A stretch of DNA of 60,000 nt from Nymphaea colorata (GCF_008831285.2 NC_045144.1:21283716-21343715), one strand, 5' to 3'; counted from the stretch's first letter, positions 25,866 to 38,561 are shown. Translations and numbers: made by a program. Notes: a model not told the origin generated them from the letters alone.

Positions 25866-27290
25866 CAAATTCAAACTTCATAATTGATTTAGCCAGATTA
25901 CTCAATCAGCTAATTCACTTAATCTTGTTTAAACTCCTTTTCAATTGTAACAAAAAAAAAAAGTGAACTTCAGTCTAAAAGAACAAGGAATGGATCTAGA
26001 AGGGTTGATTCTTACATTGCAAAAATGCGACCAAAAGTCACGCCGTTGTTTTTTTTTTTTTAACACTTGGCTGTTCAACGGCAACGCCGTAGGCGGCCGT
26101 AAAAAGTAAAAACTTGAAATCTGCTGGAAAAGGAAGAGGAGAAGAATCTTGAAAAAACTAGCTAATAGATTTTAGGTCTTTGTCTCATGGGAGAGGTGGC
26201 ACAGCTCCTAGCTTAGATGCACATATGAACATGATAGTTGGACCCAAGTGGCCCCTCCTAATGCCAAGACAAGAAGAAAGACATGGTGTCCTTTTTCTTT
26301 TTCTTTAGCAAGACCAACTCAATGCCAGTGGGCCACTGGACCACAAGTGCGAACCCTGTGCTAAAGTCGACCTTCTCTTGGCTCTTGCTCTTCATGCATG
26401 GATCCGGCGACGAGCTCGCTTTCGCGATCGGTTCGTCGTGTGAGCACGGACAAAGTTTCTCTGTACCACTCGTGAACGAGAGAGATTTTTATGATAAGGA
26501 CCGAGAGAGCAGAGCAATCTTCAATTGTGTTTGTATGGACCTACCCACATATCATTGCTTGGTTTTAACTATAGTCACACTTATCATTCATAGGTTTTAA
26601 ACGGCGAGGATTTTCTGGGGTATTTTTTTCGACAAAGCAAGACAATGTTTTTAGAAATAGGAAAAAGTAAAGCAAATGAAAACTAACAAGAAAACATTAA
26701 AAAATTAACTTGATAAAATGACAAAGATGATCTTTTAGTAACAATATAAATGAAGATAAATAATTTAACTTAAGTTTTAAACTTTAAAGCAAAAATAATG
26801 AAAAACGCCATAAAAACATGAAAAAAATCATTTTGGAGTCTTAAAAACAGGTAAAAGATGGATCTTTTTTTCTTGTTTCTGTTGTTTTTAAATCTTTTTT
26901 TATCCCTACAAATTATCTATATCTAGGGGCTATGTTTTGGAGTTGTGGTAGTGATGGAGATGCATGTGGAGATGGTAAAAGAGGTGAAAATGTAGATGAG
27001 ATTGGACTTGTCACAATTGACAATGTTTGTATTTGAAAAGAGAAAAGTCCAATGTTCCTGCTCTCAATTTTCAAACCCGCAGCCGCAAACTGCTTAGTTC
27101 TCTCAAATCCACGACCACAAACAGTGGGCAATCTTCCAGGATTTTCTAATATCCCATTAAATAGTTTTTCCGTTTCTGACGATCTAAATGGATCAGATAT
27201 ATCCGATTACCCATTCAATCTTGTTACTGTAATCAGTCGGATTTGGTAAAGAAATTCAAAATATTTTATTTTAGTGTGCAGCTTTGTAAC
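25866..27290. other. Intergenic, nothing firm
   Basis: The frame 26283-26600 opens with a homopolymer stretch (SFFFFF) and has no domain. The stretch 26930-27130 has facing 'agttgtggtag' and 'ccacgaccacaaac' words and may be another worn MITE. No gene supported. Confidence 0.35.
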
Positions 27291-27294
27291 GAAC

Positions 27295-27450
27295 TTCGCC
27301 CCCATTCAATTTTTTCTTTTAAATTTACATGTAAATTTTGAAAATTATTATTTATCCTATATAAAATTTTTGAAAACATATATTTTGGCTTTTGTTAAAA
27401 GTTTTGAATTATCTCTCATAAAAAAATTCTGGCTCCGCTCCTATTCATAG
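27295..27450. mobile_element. hAT-type MITE (GGCGGAGCCA family, reverse orientation)
   Basis: Reads in reverse relative to 23.95 kb: 'aatttacatgtaaattttg', 'ttggcttttgttaaaagtttt', then 'aattctggctccgctcct'. Left end eroded. Confidence 0.6.
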
Positions 27451-28420
27451 CTGAATCCGAGTGCTATATCTGATTGAAATCTAAAAGCTGGTGGTCCAAT
27501 CCAGTTGCATCTGATGTAAACTTGGTTTTAGAAAATAGGCACTGAATCCAAATTAAGTTCACTAGAGTGAATTTGATTAAGTTGAATTTGGAGATCCTTC
27601 AAATTTTAGATCAGATCATTCTGTGTGATCTTTATGACTGTTCATCCATTACAAACTCGACGTAGAGACATACTTTTAGTGCATTTGGATTGTGAAACTA
27701 AGAGAAAATATCCGCTTTTGAGGTCTGCCATGTTTCTTCGTGGAGATTTGTTTTGGATCTAGAACCATTTTTTAAATCCATTCATAATTCAAATTTGATT
27801 AATTGATCGAGATCTATAAGGGATCCAAAATTATTTTAGCGGTCCATAACTATTAAGTTCCTAGATCTGCATTTGCTCATGTTCAGTCCATTTTTTTTAT
27901 TGAGAATGTTTGACATGTTGAAATAGATCTGTTAGAGATCCATAGTGACTCTAATGATGCAAACTGGCTTGGATCTGAATCCCTTATGCCAATTCAAAAC
28001 TACTTGAAGAACGTCCACGAGTGTTTTGTTTATCCGTTCAAATTTGTTTGGGATCTGTTTTTGGTTTGTTGGGTCAAACCCAGTTAGGATCCGAATCTAT
28101 CTTATCAAATATGAGTTTTTTACGATTGATTTCATAAAATTCAGATTATTTACGTTGATCATAATATGGTTATAATTTTTATCCAAACACTTTACTTTCG
28201 GTTGATCCAAATACCATTTGGATCTAAATTTCTATTCGAGACTATGGATTCATGGCTTAAGGTCCTCCGAAGCATATCCGTTTTGTAATATGAAACCTAA
28301 TAAGAAATCTAGATTTAGCTTAATGGCTGGATCTTTTATGAGATACTAAACATCTATTAACCATATTTTGTTCTAACATCTACTTTCAAATCCAACTTAT
28401 TGTTGGAGCCATTTCTACTA
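27451..28420. other. Decayed 'ggatctaa/gatccaa' repeat region
   Basis: Dense 'ggatctg', 'gatccaaa' and 'ttggatct' words through to about 28.25 kb indicate an old dispersed repeat. No coding signal. Confidence 0.4.
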
Positions 28421-28424
28421 GGTC

Positions 28425-28543
28425 GGAAAGCCTCCTTATTCTCCCTACCTTTGGGTCCTGGGTAAGCCCGGCCAGCCCAATAAGGAGCTGGGCCTGGGCT
28501 GGCCCGACACTCGAAACCAAGGCTTGAGTTCGGTCTGATTAAA

Positions 28544-28607
<64 letters not shown>

Positions 28608-28740
28608 CATTAATACAAAATAATATGTAAATACAATTAATCATAATAAAATAATATATTTATAGATATAAATATTTAATAAAATAAATATTTAAAATAT
28701 AAATTAATAAAAAATATGTGACAGTCCAAAAGAGTTGGCA
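28425..28740. mobile_element. Degenerate GGCC-armed hAT MITE with (AT)n core
   Basis: The left arm 'gggtcctgggtaagcccgg', 'ctgggcctgggctggcccg' leads into an AT core containing (TA)n at 28544-28608. The right arm is missing or very eroded. Confidence 0.5.
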
Positions 28741-28744
28741 GAGC

Positions 28745-28935
28745 AAAGATTTTATTTAGGAGCAGGTCAAATGGTTCAACGAACTTATCCGGGTAGGGCC
28801 AAACTAATCATGAATCCAAAAAATACATTAAGCAACTAAAAATTTTCAAATTTTTTAATGTAATTTTTTTTTAATTAACTGGGGTGGGGCCATGGCCTAG
28901 GCGGGGCCCCTTGCCTCCGCCCCTGGTTTTGGCAC
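28745..28935. mobile_element. GGCGGAGCCA-type MITE remnant
   Basis: Ends in 'ggccatggcctaggcggggcc' and 'cttgcctccgcccctgg', the usual right-end wording of this family. The left part is diverged. Confidence 0.45.
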
Positions 28936-29139
28936 ACTAGGTGGGATCAGCGGCAGGCCGGCTGCATGTTGGTTGAAGCCAAGGCGTCACCCTTAATATG
29001 CTGAAAACTCGAACGCAGCGACGCATTAGCTGACGTGTAGTAGGCGCATTTCTGAGGTACCGATGCAGCTGAGGACCAGGAGCATGGAGAAAAGGGAAGG
29101 GGGTGCTTCATCTCTTAGTTATGTGTATGTAGCAACGTA

Positions 29140-29700
29140 TCATTAATCATATCCGCTTTTTCGGATATTCACATATTCGGATTCGAATTAGAATAAAGAA
29201 AAGTCATATCCGAATCTGAATCTGAAATCCAATTTTACAATCCAAATCCAATTTTTATATTTATATCTGAATCCGAATCCAAATTTTGAACTAGATTTTT
29301 CCGATTTTCAAAATTCAATAGCATTAGCTACATGATATTTGTCAAAAAATGAATCTGATCTGAATCCGTATCCGAATCCGATCGGGTATTTATGTATATC
29401 TGAATCCGAATCTCAATCTGATCGGATGTCATTTATTAAATCTAAATCCAATTTTTATATTTATATCCGAATCCAAGTCCAAATTTTGAACCAGATTTTT
29501 TCAATTTTCAAAATTTAATAGCATTAGCGACATGATATTTGTCTAAAAATGAATATGATCCGAATTCGTATCCGAACCCGATCGGGTATTTATGTATATC
29601 TGAATCTGAATCCGATCAGATGCCATTTATTAAATCCGAATCCGATCCGATTTCTTAATCGGATATTAAATTTTTTTCAAATCCGATTCAAATCAGATAG
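29140..29700. mobile_element. 'tccgaatccgaat' element with internal 200-bp tandem duplication
   Basis: Repeated 'atccgaatccgaat' words and 'cgatcgggtatttatgtata' mark this family, also seen at 34.69-34.9 kb and inverted at 37.76-38.16 kb. Two direct units of exactly 200 bp (29241-29440 and 29441-29640) lie inside it, with about one change in ten by eye. Confidence 0.6.
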
Positions 29701-30465
29701 TGATGTGTATGGCATTCGAACGTATTGAAAACTTAATGAATTCTCACATACAACATTGCAATGCATTGAATTGTGTTCTTGCAGCCAATTATATCCTTTA
29801 ATCTCTATCAAATGAATAAATAAAAGAATAGAGTCAATACCAACTTGAAATAGACATTGAGAGCAATAAACCATGTCCTTATATGAAACGTGGGCTATTT
29901 TAATGGTCAATATGCACTATAAAATTCTATATCTACTTCTATCAGTGGAGTGCAATATTATACCACCGCATTCAATTCCCATATCAAATATATGAGTTTT
30001 AGTAGGATCTAAACTTTAGTGGTCCATATATAATAAAATAACATGTCTATTCCTTAGTGACCCAATTTAATTAGTTTCTATTAAAAAAATAGACTTGAGA
30101 GACATCAATATGTAATAAAGTAAATCATGTGGGGCACCAATACGTAAATAAATTTAGTTATGTGGGCTCTGTGTGGTCAACTGCCCATTACCAGCCCTCA
30201 TGCCACTGGTCGACAAACAACATAATTCATTTGTGATCAAAGTTCTTAATGATTGATAAAAACTTAATGTCACAATGAGGATTTCTGGGTGAGCAGGAGG
30301 AGTAAAAGTAAAATGTGCAAGTCCGTTGTCCACTCAATTACAATTAATTGCATTCTAATTAGAAATAGATGATACCTTGATAAAGGTGGCCAAACTGATG
30401 ATAACACATACAAATATCACTAATTTATCTTCGTTTTGAACTTACACTTTGATGCTTGCAGCCTC
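29701..30465. other. Intergenic, nothing recognised
   Basis: AT-rich, without supported genes or repeat ends. Confidence 0.35.
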
Positions 30466-31290
<825 letters not shown>

Positions 31291-31940
31291 GACTTAAAAA
31301 TTGTCACGTTCTTAAATAGTAATTCTTTTTCTCTAATTTATTGTAATAAAGGTTATTGGCATGCTTGTATATGTGGTCAATAGATTGTGAGATAAGTTGA
31401 AATTAATCTCCACTGCTCTAAATGAGAAAGAAAAAAATATTGAACATATAAATAAGCTTATAACTCAATAACTTAGATGAGACGATGCTTTCTAGTCAAA
31501 TCGTTATTTATAAACAGTAAGACCTTGTGTAAGAGATTCTCTCTTCCTCTATATGAAGAAGTAATTAACGTGTGAAGAAAAATTAAATAAGGTGATGTAA
31601 TGATCTATAAAATTCAACGAGACCTTGAGTCATGCGGAATTTCTGCTAGGTCAAAATACTATTTAAGACGAATAGATGGTTATAGTAATTATATAAAGAT
31701 GAATCGATTATAATGTGTAAGTTTATTTCAATAATAATAAATATACCTAAGCAAAAGGCATAAATTATTAAAAATCTTCTTTATTAGTTGAAATTGGCTC
31801 TTATTTATCCTACTGCACCAATCATCATAGGCACGATCGCTACGAAATAAACTCAATAGAAGCTTAAACTATTTTTTTAGTTCAAAATATGGGTTCCAAG
31901 TGAGCAGATTTGGTAGTAGTTGAAATTGAAATTAATTTGT
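31291..31940. other. Intergenic, AT-rich, nothing recognised
   Basis: No coding signal and no clear repeat ends. Confidence 0.35.
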
Positions 31941-31945
31941 GCATC

Positions 31946-32110
31946 AGGCCCGGCCCGTTTTAAAATAAAAAATAAATTTTTAATCATAAAATATTTTTTA
32001 ATATAAAGTATATTTATTAATAATAAATATATATTATTAAAATAAAAAAATTAAAAAATATATATTTTTTAAACATAAACGGGCCGAATCGGGCCGGCCC
32101 GGCCCGAAGC
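31946..32110. mobile_element. Short element with GGCCCGG arms and AT core
   Basis: 'caggcccggcccgttttaaa' on the left faces 'aaacgggccgaatcgggcc' and 'ggcccggcccgaagccc' on the right, around a core of about 110 bp made of A and T. It belongs loosely to the GGCC-armed group. Confidence 0.55.
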
Positions 32111-32111
32111 C

Positions 32112-32790
32112 CAAAAGGTTGAAATTCGGTAAATAACTATGATGTCTCGATTGATCAAAGTCAATTACCAATGAAATAATATTTTAATGTATATATATTA
32201 ATTTTTTACCTAGAGATTCAATCCCGTTCAAGTGAGGTCGTTACTTAAAGATTCAGTCATAATGGTAAACGTATATCTTTTTGAAACTTAATTGATAAGA
32301 AACTAAAATTTTGCATCATGGTTGCTAAAAAAGTGTTGCATATTCGTTTAGGCTCAGTGAATTCATGTTAAGAACAAAAAGTGCCATCCACTTCTGGAAA
32401 TTGCTAAATACCACTTCAAGTTACTATTTTGCCTGCTGATAAATATGGAAAATTGCTAATGTAGAGTTCAAAGGAGCAAATGAGGAGTTCAAGACTCATA
32501 TATGTGCATTTTTTTTACAGAAAAAAAAAAACAAATATTATGAAGTCTACACTAGATAGACCAAGCTTACTTATTCCCTAAAAAAAAGTATATATACTTC
32601 GTCGTGATATATGATATATCTATTATTACGTGGTGTGGGCAAGTCATCAAGCACAAAGGATATTTCCATTTTGCTACTTACTATTGCTGTATACATGTAC
32701 ATTAGCATGCATATTTTTTTCATATGTAAAGTTTTTATTATAAACAATTATAAATACCCTTATGTAGATTTTTGTCCCTAGCACTAACAA
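32112..32790. repeat. Segmental duplication, copy 1
   Basis: 'aactatgatgtc' then 'attgat.aaagtcaat', 'ggaaattgctaa', 'ccacttcaag.tact' and 'aaacaattataaata' recur in the same order at 33.31-33.73 kb. It is longer than copy 2 because of about 240 bp of extra sequence (32480-32720). Confidence 0.6.
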
Positions 32791-32813
32791 ATTCATTACT
32801 TTAACTTCATACA

Positions 32814-33045
32814 AGGCCTGGGCGTCGGGCTGGGCCGCCGCCCGGTCCGGCCTGATTTGGCCTGTTTAGAGATTAAAAAATAAATTTTTAATTTTTTTAT
32901 TTTAATAATATATATTTATTATTAACAAATCTATTTTATATTTAAAAAAGTTTATTTTATAATTAAAAAATTATTTTTATTTTTAAACGGGTCGGGCTGG
33001 CTGACCTGCCCGACGGGCCCGATCGGATATATTGACATCCTTAGG
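32814..33045. mobile_element. GGCC-armed hAT MITE
   Basis: The arms 'aaggcctgggcgtcgggctg' and 'cccgacgggcccgatcgg' ... 'tgacatcctta' surround a nearly pure A/T core. No target duplication visible. Confidence 0.6.
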
Positions 33046-33087
33046 CTCACGCTTCATAGATGCCTACAGCTACACATGTGATTCAGC

Positions 33088-33275
33088 ATATGGGATCAGA
33101 AACTCCAACCCGTTTATCTCATTATGTTTTCCAAATAGGTCCATAAGGCACCTGAGCCCAGATCCGACTTCAGTAGATCAAATCCGAATCCAAGTCTGTC
33201 TTGACCAGATCTGATTAGGTCAGAGCTAGGTGGAAACATTGTTTGAATAGTTGGATGCAAATGACAGTGAGCGCT
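33088..33275. repeat. Dispersed repeat, copy 1 (paired with 34913-35098)
   Basis: 'aaataggt.cataaggcacc', 'tgag.ccagatc.gacttc' and 'gttggatgcaaatgacagtg' match the second copy at 34.9-35.1 kb in the same order. Confidence 0.6.
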
Positions 33276-33309
33276 AAAAGAATATATTAAATAACCTTGA
33301 GAACAAACT

Positions 33310-33735
33310 AATTAGTACTTGAAATTCATTAAATAATTATGATGTCACAATTGATGAAAGTCAATCTGTTACCATTAAATAATAATATTAATATATTAAA
33401 GTTTTACTTAGAGTTTCAGCAAAGGAAGGTGGTTACTTAGAGGGAGTTTGATATAGTCAGAATCAAGGAATTTTAGCATCAAAATGTTGATTTTTCAAAA
33501 AATTGGAATTATTAAACATATAAGGCATTTCGTTTTCGAAATTAGAAAACTGAAACCTGACTAGGTTTAGAGGAAATATAGCACTTCCAGAAATTGGTAA
33601 GTAGCACTTCAAGCTACTCTTTCCCTATTGATCAATGTGGAAAATTGCTAAACGAAACTCCTCTCATTTGCTAGAAAGAGTTAAATTAAGACATTACATA
33701 TATATATATAAACAATTATAAATGCTCTTATGTAG
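33310..33735. repeat. Segmental duplication, copy 2
   Basis: Counterpart of 32112-32790 with the same word order ('aattatgatgtc', 'gaaagtcaat', 'agaaattggtaagtagcac', 'acttcaagctact', 'aaacaattataaatgctc'). It is followed, like copy 1, by a GGCC-armed MITE. Confidence 0.6.
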
Positions 33736-33763
33736 AGAGAGAAAGAGAGATGTACTAGACAGT

Positions 33764-34035
33764 TACCGACATCCAAAACTCAGGCCCAGGCTTAGCCGGA
33801 TTCGGAAAACCCAAGCTGCCCAATTAAATTTGAAAATATATTTTTAAATAAAAAAATTATATAAATATAATGAATCATAATAAAATATTATAAATATATA
33901 TATAAATTAATAATAAAAATACTCATTGTCGAGCCGACCCAAGCTTATCGGGCCGACCCGGGTTCCTTTTTATCGGACCCCAGTCAAGCCGGGTACTGGG
34001 TACCCGGCGACGGCCTGACCAGATGCCCAGACTTA
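33764..34035. mobile_element. GGCC-armed hAT MITE
   Basis: The left arm 'caggcccaggcttagccgg' and right arm 'gggtactgggtacccgg' ... 'gatgcccagactta' surround an AT core. The right end matches the family consensus; the left end is worn. Confidence 0.6.
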
Positions 34036-34685
34036 CTTTTCCAGATATAAGATTGAGAGAAACAAAAAGGTAATAGTGCATTTCGGCCATATCTAATATT
34101 AATTCACTCTTTTCTTTTGTTTATTTTTCTCTTAATCATCAATATAAATATGTTTCTTTTGTCTGTCCAGCATCTAAATGTCTAGTTCCTTCCAATGTCT
34201 ACCAATTTCTATGTATGTATAAAGTAAAACAAACATAATATGGCTTCCAATATATAATTGGATATTCTTAAGTGCAGTTGTTGCGTGCAAGCTCGAACCT
34301 TCAAATGGCAGTCATTTTAATTAATTTGGAGAAATTGGAAAATTTCTTGCGTCCTGAAAATTTCTGATGTGATAGTTCCTTAACGTCTTGTATATCTCAT
34401 GCCAATCCCATTTTGGGTGGTGAAAAGATAGATACATTTCATATAAATTTAAACCAAGATTATTATGAGTATAAGGTGGCTGATCTAATAAGAATCAACA
34501 CATTCAACCCAAAAAATATTATTTATTTGAGACAATTTCGATGTTTCGTTAATCGCTGAAAAGATTTCGTTCTGCAGCAATATGAACATCAAATGTTAGT
34601 AAGTAAACTTTGTAAATCACATTAAATAATGTAGTTTAGTTTGAATTAAATTTGGCCAATGTTAAAAATGTAAAGGTGTGGGACA
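34036..34685. other. Intergenic, AT-rich, nothing recognised
   Basis: No supported gene or repeat ends. Confidence 0.35.
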
Positions 34686-34689
34686 TATA

Positions 34690-34910
34690 ATAATTGTTTT
34701 AAAAATAAATCTGATCTAAATATGAATCCGAATCATACCAGATATTTATGTATATCATAGCACCATCCAAATCTGATCCGATGTTATTTCTTAAATGCGA
34801 ATCCAAACCAATTTCTTAATCGGATAGCTTTTTTTTTTCCATACCTGATTTTTTCGGGAAGGTTCGGTCAGACATCCATATCCAATTCAAATCTGATATT
34901 TTGAATATGG
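34690..34910. mobile_element. 'tccgaatcc' element fragment
   Basis: 'gatatttatgtatatc', 'gatccgatgttatttcttaa' and 'caatttcttaatcggata' match the elements at 29.2 kb and 37.8 kb. Part of the element only. Confidence 0.5.
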
Positions 34911-34912
34911 GG

Positions 34913-35098
34913 TCCAAAACTCAGACCCGTTTATCTTATCACATTTCCCAAATAGGTTTATAAGGCACCTGAGCTCAGATCTGACTTCGGTATGTCAAAT
35001 TCGAATCCAAATTGAGTAGACCAGATCCAATTAGGTCAGACTTAGGCAGGAACATTCTTTGAACAGTTAGATGCAAATGACAGTGGGCACTATACAAG
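34913..35098. repeat. Dispersed repeat, copy 2 (paired with 33088-33275)
   Basis: Same word order as copy 1, roughly four bases in five alike by eye. Together with the segmental duplication and MITE before each copy, it suggests that one large block was duplicated and later filled with insertions. Confidence 0.6.
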
Positions 35099-35427
35099 AC
35101 TCATCACATTTAGTGATCTTCATTAGGTGGGCAACCTATGAAAGCATTTGATAATCAAAGTATGCAGTTTGATGAACATTATGGTGATCTCACATTGACA
35201 TAAGTATTGAACAGAATGATTTGATGAAGATATCATGATCCAATATGATGCAAATCAGATTCAGATTCAATAGGCAGTTTCACAACTGAACCCAAATTAT
35301 GTGAGTCCAGTACTCGAGTCGACTGTGATCCAACAAAGTTACCCCGACCCAATTACATTAAATTTCAGATATTACACTAGTTGCGCACAAATTCAGTTTG
35401 AAAATTTTGTCCTAAGACTAATAGGTC

Positions 35428-35926
35428 CATAGTTGGCAAACCGATAACTCGGACTCAGATCGGCAAATGATCACATCACTTGGTTTGTAAGTTGATTCTT
35501 CGACTTGGCCGAGTCAAGTCAGCATATAGATGAACTGATGAAGTAAGGTCTCTGATTCTCTAAAGGGTTCTTTTTTTTTTTTTTTAAATATTGTTACTGA
35601 AACTGAGTCAGGCAAGTCAGGGGCGATCCTAACTATAACAACCCGACCTACTCTTGAACTCGAGCCCTGGTTCGACGATCCTAACCCGCCTCCTAGCAAT
35701 TTTGGCTCCAGCCTTAAAAAGACTAGGAACCATCATCTCATTAATGACCTCCTTTTATAAGCCCTTGAAGATCCCTCACAATTTTCGATGCGAGACTAAA
35801 TTTTTGGGGTGTTACACTAACTGAGTCAGGCCAAGTTAGGGTTGAGTGAGGTTCTAACTCTCCCAAAGCCTTGACTCATCCCTGGATTTGTAGGTGATCC
35901 CGAGCTCGGCGAGTTTGCCAACTATG
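35428..35926. mobile_element. 'catagttggcaaac' transposon with perfect 14-bp ends, interrupted by a solo LTR
   Basis: catagttggcaaac (35428-35441) and gtttgccaactatg (35913-35926) are exact inverted repeats. The body has 'agtcaggcaagtcaggggcg' and 'gtcaggccaagttaggg', as in the element at 25.6 kb. A solo LTR sits inside at 35634-35816. Flanking bases show no duplication. Without the LTR the element would be about 310 bp. Confidence 0.75.
35634..35816 (-). mobile_element. Solo LTR with 5-bp target duplication
   Basis: The direct repeat ctaac flanks it at 35629-35633 and 35817-35821. Read on the minus strand it begins TGTAACACCCCAAAAATTTA, a common start of small plant LTR elements, followed by 'GTCTCGCATCG' and 'TTATAAAAGG', the latter a likely TATA. 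The other end is TTGTTATA, one base off the expected CA end. There is no internal domain, so it arose by LTR-LTR recombination or is a TRIM piece. Confidence 0.75.
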
Positions 35927-35939
35927 GAGATGGCAGATG

Positions 35940-36588
35940 GTTCACCATGAGTTCAAATATCAATGCGGTATTTTTCAGGAGCTGACTCTAAGGCCCGGGG
36001 CCATTTGGCTGCACTAACAATTTGTTACTATTACATGAATCTGCATCAAAAGATTGAGAATTTATGAAACAATATGTTATTGTGTTATATAAATCTGGCT
36101 CAATTTTTAGCGTTCAAGGAATAAATAATAAATTGTTTCCGTTGCCGAGATATATTTTGCCTACAAGAAAATTCTTAAAGTTCAAGAGGCTTTCACACTG
36201 TTTAGGAGCTTGACTCTGTCATTTTCTTGTATAAAGTAGCTCAATTCATGTTACTAAAACCAGAGATTGAATTGCCAGCAACTCAATGAAAATGAGACTG
36301 CCAAATATGCTGATTCGGCAGTTCAGTTGAATTAGCTATGAATCTTCCAAAATACACTACAGTATACATTTCTTTAAATGAAAAATAATAGTAAATAAGT
36401 AGAAAATAATAATACCATGAAAAGTATACAGAAAAGATTGGCACCGTAACGTGGGCTGGAAAATCAAACTGATTTGCCACCAATTTGATTCAAAAGAGTT
36501 GAGTTGGGCGGATTTTGGAATATTGTTTCAACAACACCAATTGAGCTTGATAGTAGCATTAGTAGTTTTTTGCAGATCTTTTTATTCA
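35940..36588. other. Intergenic, nothing firm
   Basis: At 36000-36120 'ggccatttggctgc' and 'catgaatctgcatcaaaa' recall the TTTGGCA MITE body. No gene supported. Confidence 0.35.
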
Positions 36589-36835
36589 AAGAGGCGTAGC
36601 GCAACTGGGGTGGGCTGGTGGTGTTTATGCAACGGATCTCCACTTCAAACCCCAGAACACACACCAGACACCAGGTCCCGAAACAGTCCTACACCTTGGG
36701 CAAGAACTCACCTCTCCACTTCAAACCCCAGAACACACACCAGGTTCCGAAGCAGTCCTACACCTTGGGCAAGAACTCACCTCTCCACTTCAAACCCCAG
36801 AACATACACCTTGGGCAAGAACTTATATGAGAGTT
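36589..36835 (+). repeat. SINE-like unit with a tripled body
   Basis: 'gaggcgtagcgcaactggggt' is a tRNA-like A-box start. It is followed by three tandem copies starting 'ctccacttcaaaccccaga' at 36638, 36714 and 36783 (periods 76 and 69; the third is shortened). 'cttcaaacccc' resembles a B-box. A long open frame over this stretch (36451-36918) is a by-product of the repeat. Confidence 0.6.
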
Positions 36836-36839
36836 CCAG

Positions 36840-37760
36840 ACCACATCTTATAAGTTGGAGAAGAAAAAAAGGTTCAATAATTGGATTGGATGGTCTCCTT
36901 GCTTCCACAACCTATTAATGTCTATATGAAAGGAAAGGATCAGTTACTACCAACTACCAGTAATTGCATTACTCCATTCAATACAAAGAGACAAGAAGAA
37001 AAGATAGATTGAGAAGTCAAGATTTGAGTCTTGTGGTTCACTGGTGCAAGTTGACTCAATATTTTTTTAATATTATTTTATTTGAATATATAATTATAGA
37101 GATATTATACTTAATTATATTAAAAATCATATTTTTTTATTGTAATCGGACTGGGGGAGGGCAGGAATCATAAATTTTTTTGTTGTGCATTCTTCCCTTT
37201 ATTCTTGATATGGTGTTCATTGTGCATTTTTTTTACTTTGGTCTTGCCATATTTCGACATGACACCACTCTTAAATTTTATGGGGAAAAAGTTGTGGTTG
37301 GACCAAGATAATGGGCTGATCCAGAATCCATATTTGTTCATGTGAAGTTATTGGGCTGAGCTAGAGTCCATATTTTGTTTGTTGTTGGTGCATTCATTAT
37401 TGGATATGCAATTTGATCTTAATTCTAAAGCAAAGGATCCCCACTACTCCTATCATCGTGGAGTCTCTTTCACCTGTGCTGGAGCTAGAAATGTTGAGTT
37501 CACAAATGCGGATCAAGAGACTTTCAGGAGGGGAGATATCCCGAAGAGGCCAAAGCGCCTCTCCCTTTCCCCATGACCTCATTGTCGAGTGCTTCTTCGG
37601 GATTTATGTGGGAAGCAGTATACCCATCAACTAGAGTATTACACATTTATCGTCACAATCAAACCAGTAGTTCAAGGAAATCAAACTCACAATTAGACTT
37701 TTTCCAGTCTGTCGGTCTGACAAGTTACGCTATGCCCCCCTTGAAAGTATCTATTGGGAA
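36840..37760. other. Intergenic, nothing firm
   Basis: Overlapping frames at 37379-37640 lie on both strands without a recognisable domain. A decayed transposon piece is possible. Confidence 0.35.
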
Positions 37761-37762
37761 TA

Positions 37763-38158
37763 GGGATGTCAATATGTCGGATTTGAAACGGATATCCCAC
37801 CGATCCGATTCGGATTTAATAAATGGCTTTTGATCGGATTTGGATTCAGATATACATAACTATCCAATCGGATTCAGATTCAAAACAGATTCATTTTTAG
37901 ACAAATATCTTGCATCTAATGCTATTAAATTTTGAAAATTGGCAAAATCTGGTTCAAAATTCGGATTCAGATTCATGTATAAATATAAAAACCGGATTAG
38001 AATCAGACTCGGATTGTAAAATTGGCAAATTCAGATTCAAATATGACTTTTCTTTATTTGAATCTGAATCTGAATCTGAACATATGAATATATATATAAA
38101 AAAAAAAACGAATATGATAAAGATATATCTGATCCAAATCCGATCAGTTGACATTCGT
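37763..38158. mobile_element. 'tccgaatcc' element, inverted relative to 29.2 kb
   Basis: 'gatgtcaatatgtcgg' on the left faces 'gatcagttgacattc' on the right. The body has 'ggatttaataaatggc', 'gctattaaattttgaaaatt' and 'ttcggattcagattcat', the complement of the 29.2-kb element. Confidence 0.6.
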
Positions 38159-38159
38159 C

Positions 38160-38560
38160 ATTATTGAAAAGGATATCAAAGAAGCAAGTAGAAGTGGTCC
38201 TTGAGTTATTATGTGAAAAAAATTGGTGGGCTTATGTAAATACCGCAGTTCTTAGACATGGATACGACAGGCCATGTGTCTTTTGGTACCTTTTCATACT
38301 TTTTGGATTTGATTTGGGTCCAACTCACTTCCATCCAAAGTTTTTTGTTAAAGGTGTCGATCTTTTTTACTTTACTTTGCTATTATTCTCTGAACTTTAA
38401 TTTAACAGGATCACATGTATCGGTTATTAAACTTGGAAACTATGTTGTTTGGTGCATTATTCATGAACCTATGAACAGTTTGCTTCAATTTTATATGCAT
38501 GACTATTTTATATCCCTACCTACCTACCTCTCACATATTTTAAAATTACCACAACTAAAT
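38160..38560. other. Intergenic, nothing recognised
   Basis: Open frames at 38164-38563 overlap each other and show no motif. Confidence 0.3.
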
Positions 38561-38561
38561 T

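Noticed and set aside
36451-36918. 155-codon frame
   Set aside because: Crosses the tripled SINE-like repeat; the protein is just the repeat translated.
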